This document shows positions 47,958 to 48,274 of a stretch of 48,274 nucleotides of DNA, in pieces (the stretch's first letter is position 1; every line of letters starts with the position of its first letter). The stretch covers positions 1 through 48,274 of the forward strand of contig CACYKF010000017.1 in assembly GCA_902774905.1 (NCBI GenBank), in the 5' to 3' direction. The translations under genes and the position numbers were made by a program. The DNA comes from an uncultured bacterium. Lineage in GTDB: Bacteria > Cyanobacteriota > Vampirovibrionia > Gastranaerophilales > Gastranaerophilaceae. The notes under the pieces are model-generated. The model was not told the DNA's origin and did no database searches. It saw only the letters and a program-made list of their open reading frames with translations.

Positions 47958-48274
47958 TTTCATATCCCTTTTTAAATATATTAGCATAAATAAAATTATC
48001 AAGATAAATTTGTCAAACAAAATAAATCCGCACAAGCATTTGCTGACCTACACCCTAAAACATGTCATTGCGAACGAAGTACTCTGCCGAAAAAAACAAT
48101 TAAGTATTGTTTTTCGAAAGGACAATCCAGCCGTTTTAATTTGGTGCAAATAATTGCACCCTACTCACTATTTAATAATATGTAAGTTGGGCTTTCAGCC
48201 CAACAAATAAAATGTTGGGGTAGAAACCCCAACTTACTTATTACTCAAAAAACGAGAATTTTGTCATTCTGAAT
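47958..48274. repeat. Gene-free window end with a promoter and repeats
   Basis: Contains the likely -10 of the radical SAM gene, a relic of the TGAC-CTACA palindrome family (48043-48051), an ATTGCGA...CAATCC element (48061-48133) with an internal AAAAACAAT/ATTGTTTTT hairpin, a full GTAAG element (48182-48237) and the first 12 bases of a GTCATTC element at the edge. Confidence 0.75.
48182..48237. repeat. GTAAG double-hairpin element, copy 5
   Basis: Full 56-bp copy, identical by eye to those at 23210, 39881 and 40139. A GTCATTC element begins 25 nt later and is cut by the window edge. Confidence 0.92.

Noticed and set aside
1..48274. tRNA or rRNA genes, prophage, or large insertion sequence
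   Set aside because: I saw no cloverleaf or rRNA core sequence, no integrase, phage structural gene or transposase. The mobile signals are short non-coding repeats only.

Overview
The window is AT-rich bacterial chromosome with dense, short-spaced operons, standard code and mostly Shine-Dalgarno starts. The strongest taxonomic clue is RNA polymerase. The beta' subunit is split into separate rpoC1 and rpoC2 genes, and rpoC2 carries a block of roughly 650 residues between the trigger loop and the C-terminal KVEELLEGRRP segment. This is the cyanobacterial gene layout. No photosynthesis gene is present, while an ADP-forming acetyl-CoA synthetase and anaerobe-style housekeeping genes are. I infer a non-photosynthetic cyanobacterial relative (Vampirovibrionia/Melainabacteria, probably a gut Gastranaerophilales). 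The inference rests on gene content, not on a search.

Layout. 1-642: a prepilin cut by the window edge (-). 706-6494: a seven-gene operon (-) with a ClpX-type zinc finger alone, a helical-repeat protein, ruvX, DUF1292, a protein made only of Clp N-terminal repeats, tilS and hpt. 6711-8103: a TPR lipoprotein and lgt (+). 8084-10857: a secreted protein and a membrane glycosyltransferase (-). 11242-20502: a type IV pilus/type II secretion operon (-; PilP-like, secretin, PilB, PilC) followed by an SDR, a TPR protein and a TIGR02757 protein. 20784-24895: an unknown protein, rpmI-rplT and a MATE pump (+). 24961-27364: a small unknown protein and glyS (-). 27530-29689: the acetyl-CoA synthetase (+). 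30157-39217: rpoB-rpoC1-rpoC2 (-). 40201-46035: an unknown small protein, pgeF, a secreted protein, a U32 peptidase (TrhP-like), a YqeG phosphatase, a GT9 glycosyltransferase and a membrane-anchored protein. 46032-47957: a radical SAM gene followed by three small unknown genes (-).

Three patterns run across the window. (1) At least eight families of short palindromic repeats fill the gaps. Some copies lie in frame inside genes (pgeF twice, the U32 peptidase, the unknown protein at 20784) and one copy is inserted in another. (2) Six genes have a -10 hexamer exactly 6 nt before the ATG and no Shine-Dalgarno, which predicts leaderless mRNAs; neighbouring genes use ordinary leaders. (3) Five unrelated unknown proteins share an F-x-G tripeptide 8-15 residues from the N-terminus, which looks like a short signal or docking tag. 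The operon pairing two Clp recognition domains without any Clp ATPase is a further candidate for an undescribed proteolysis-adaptor module.
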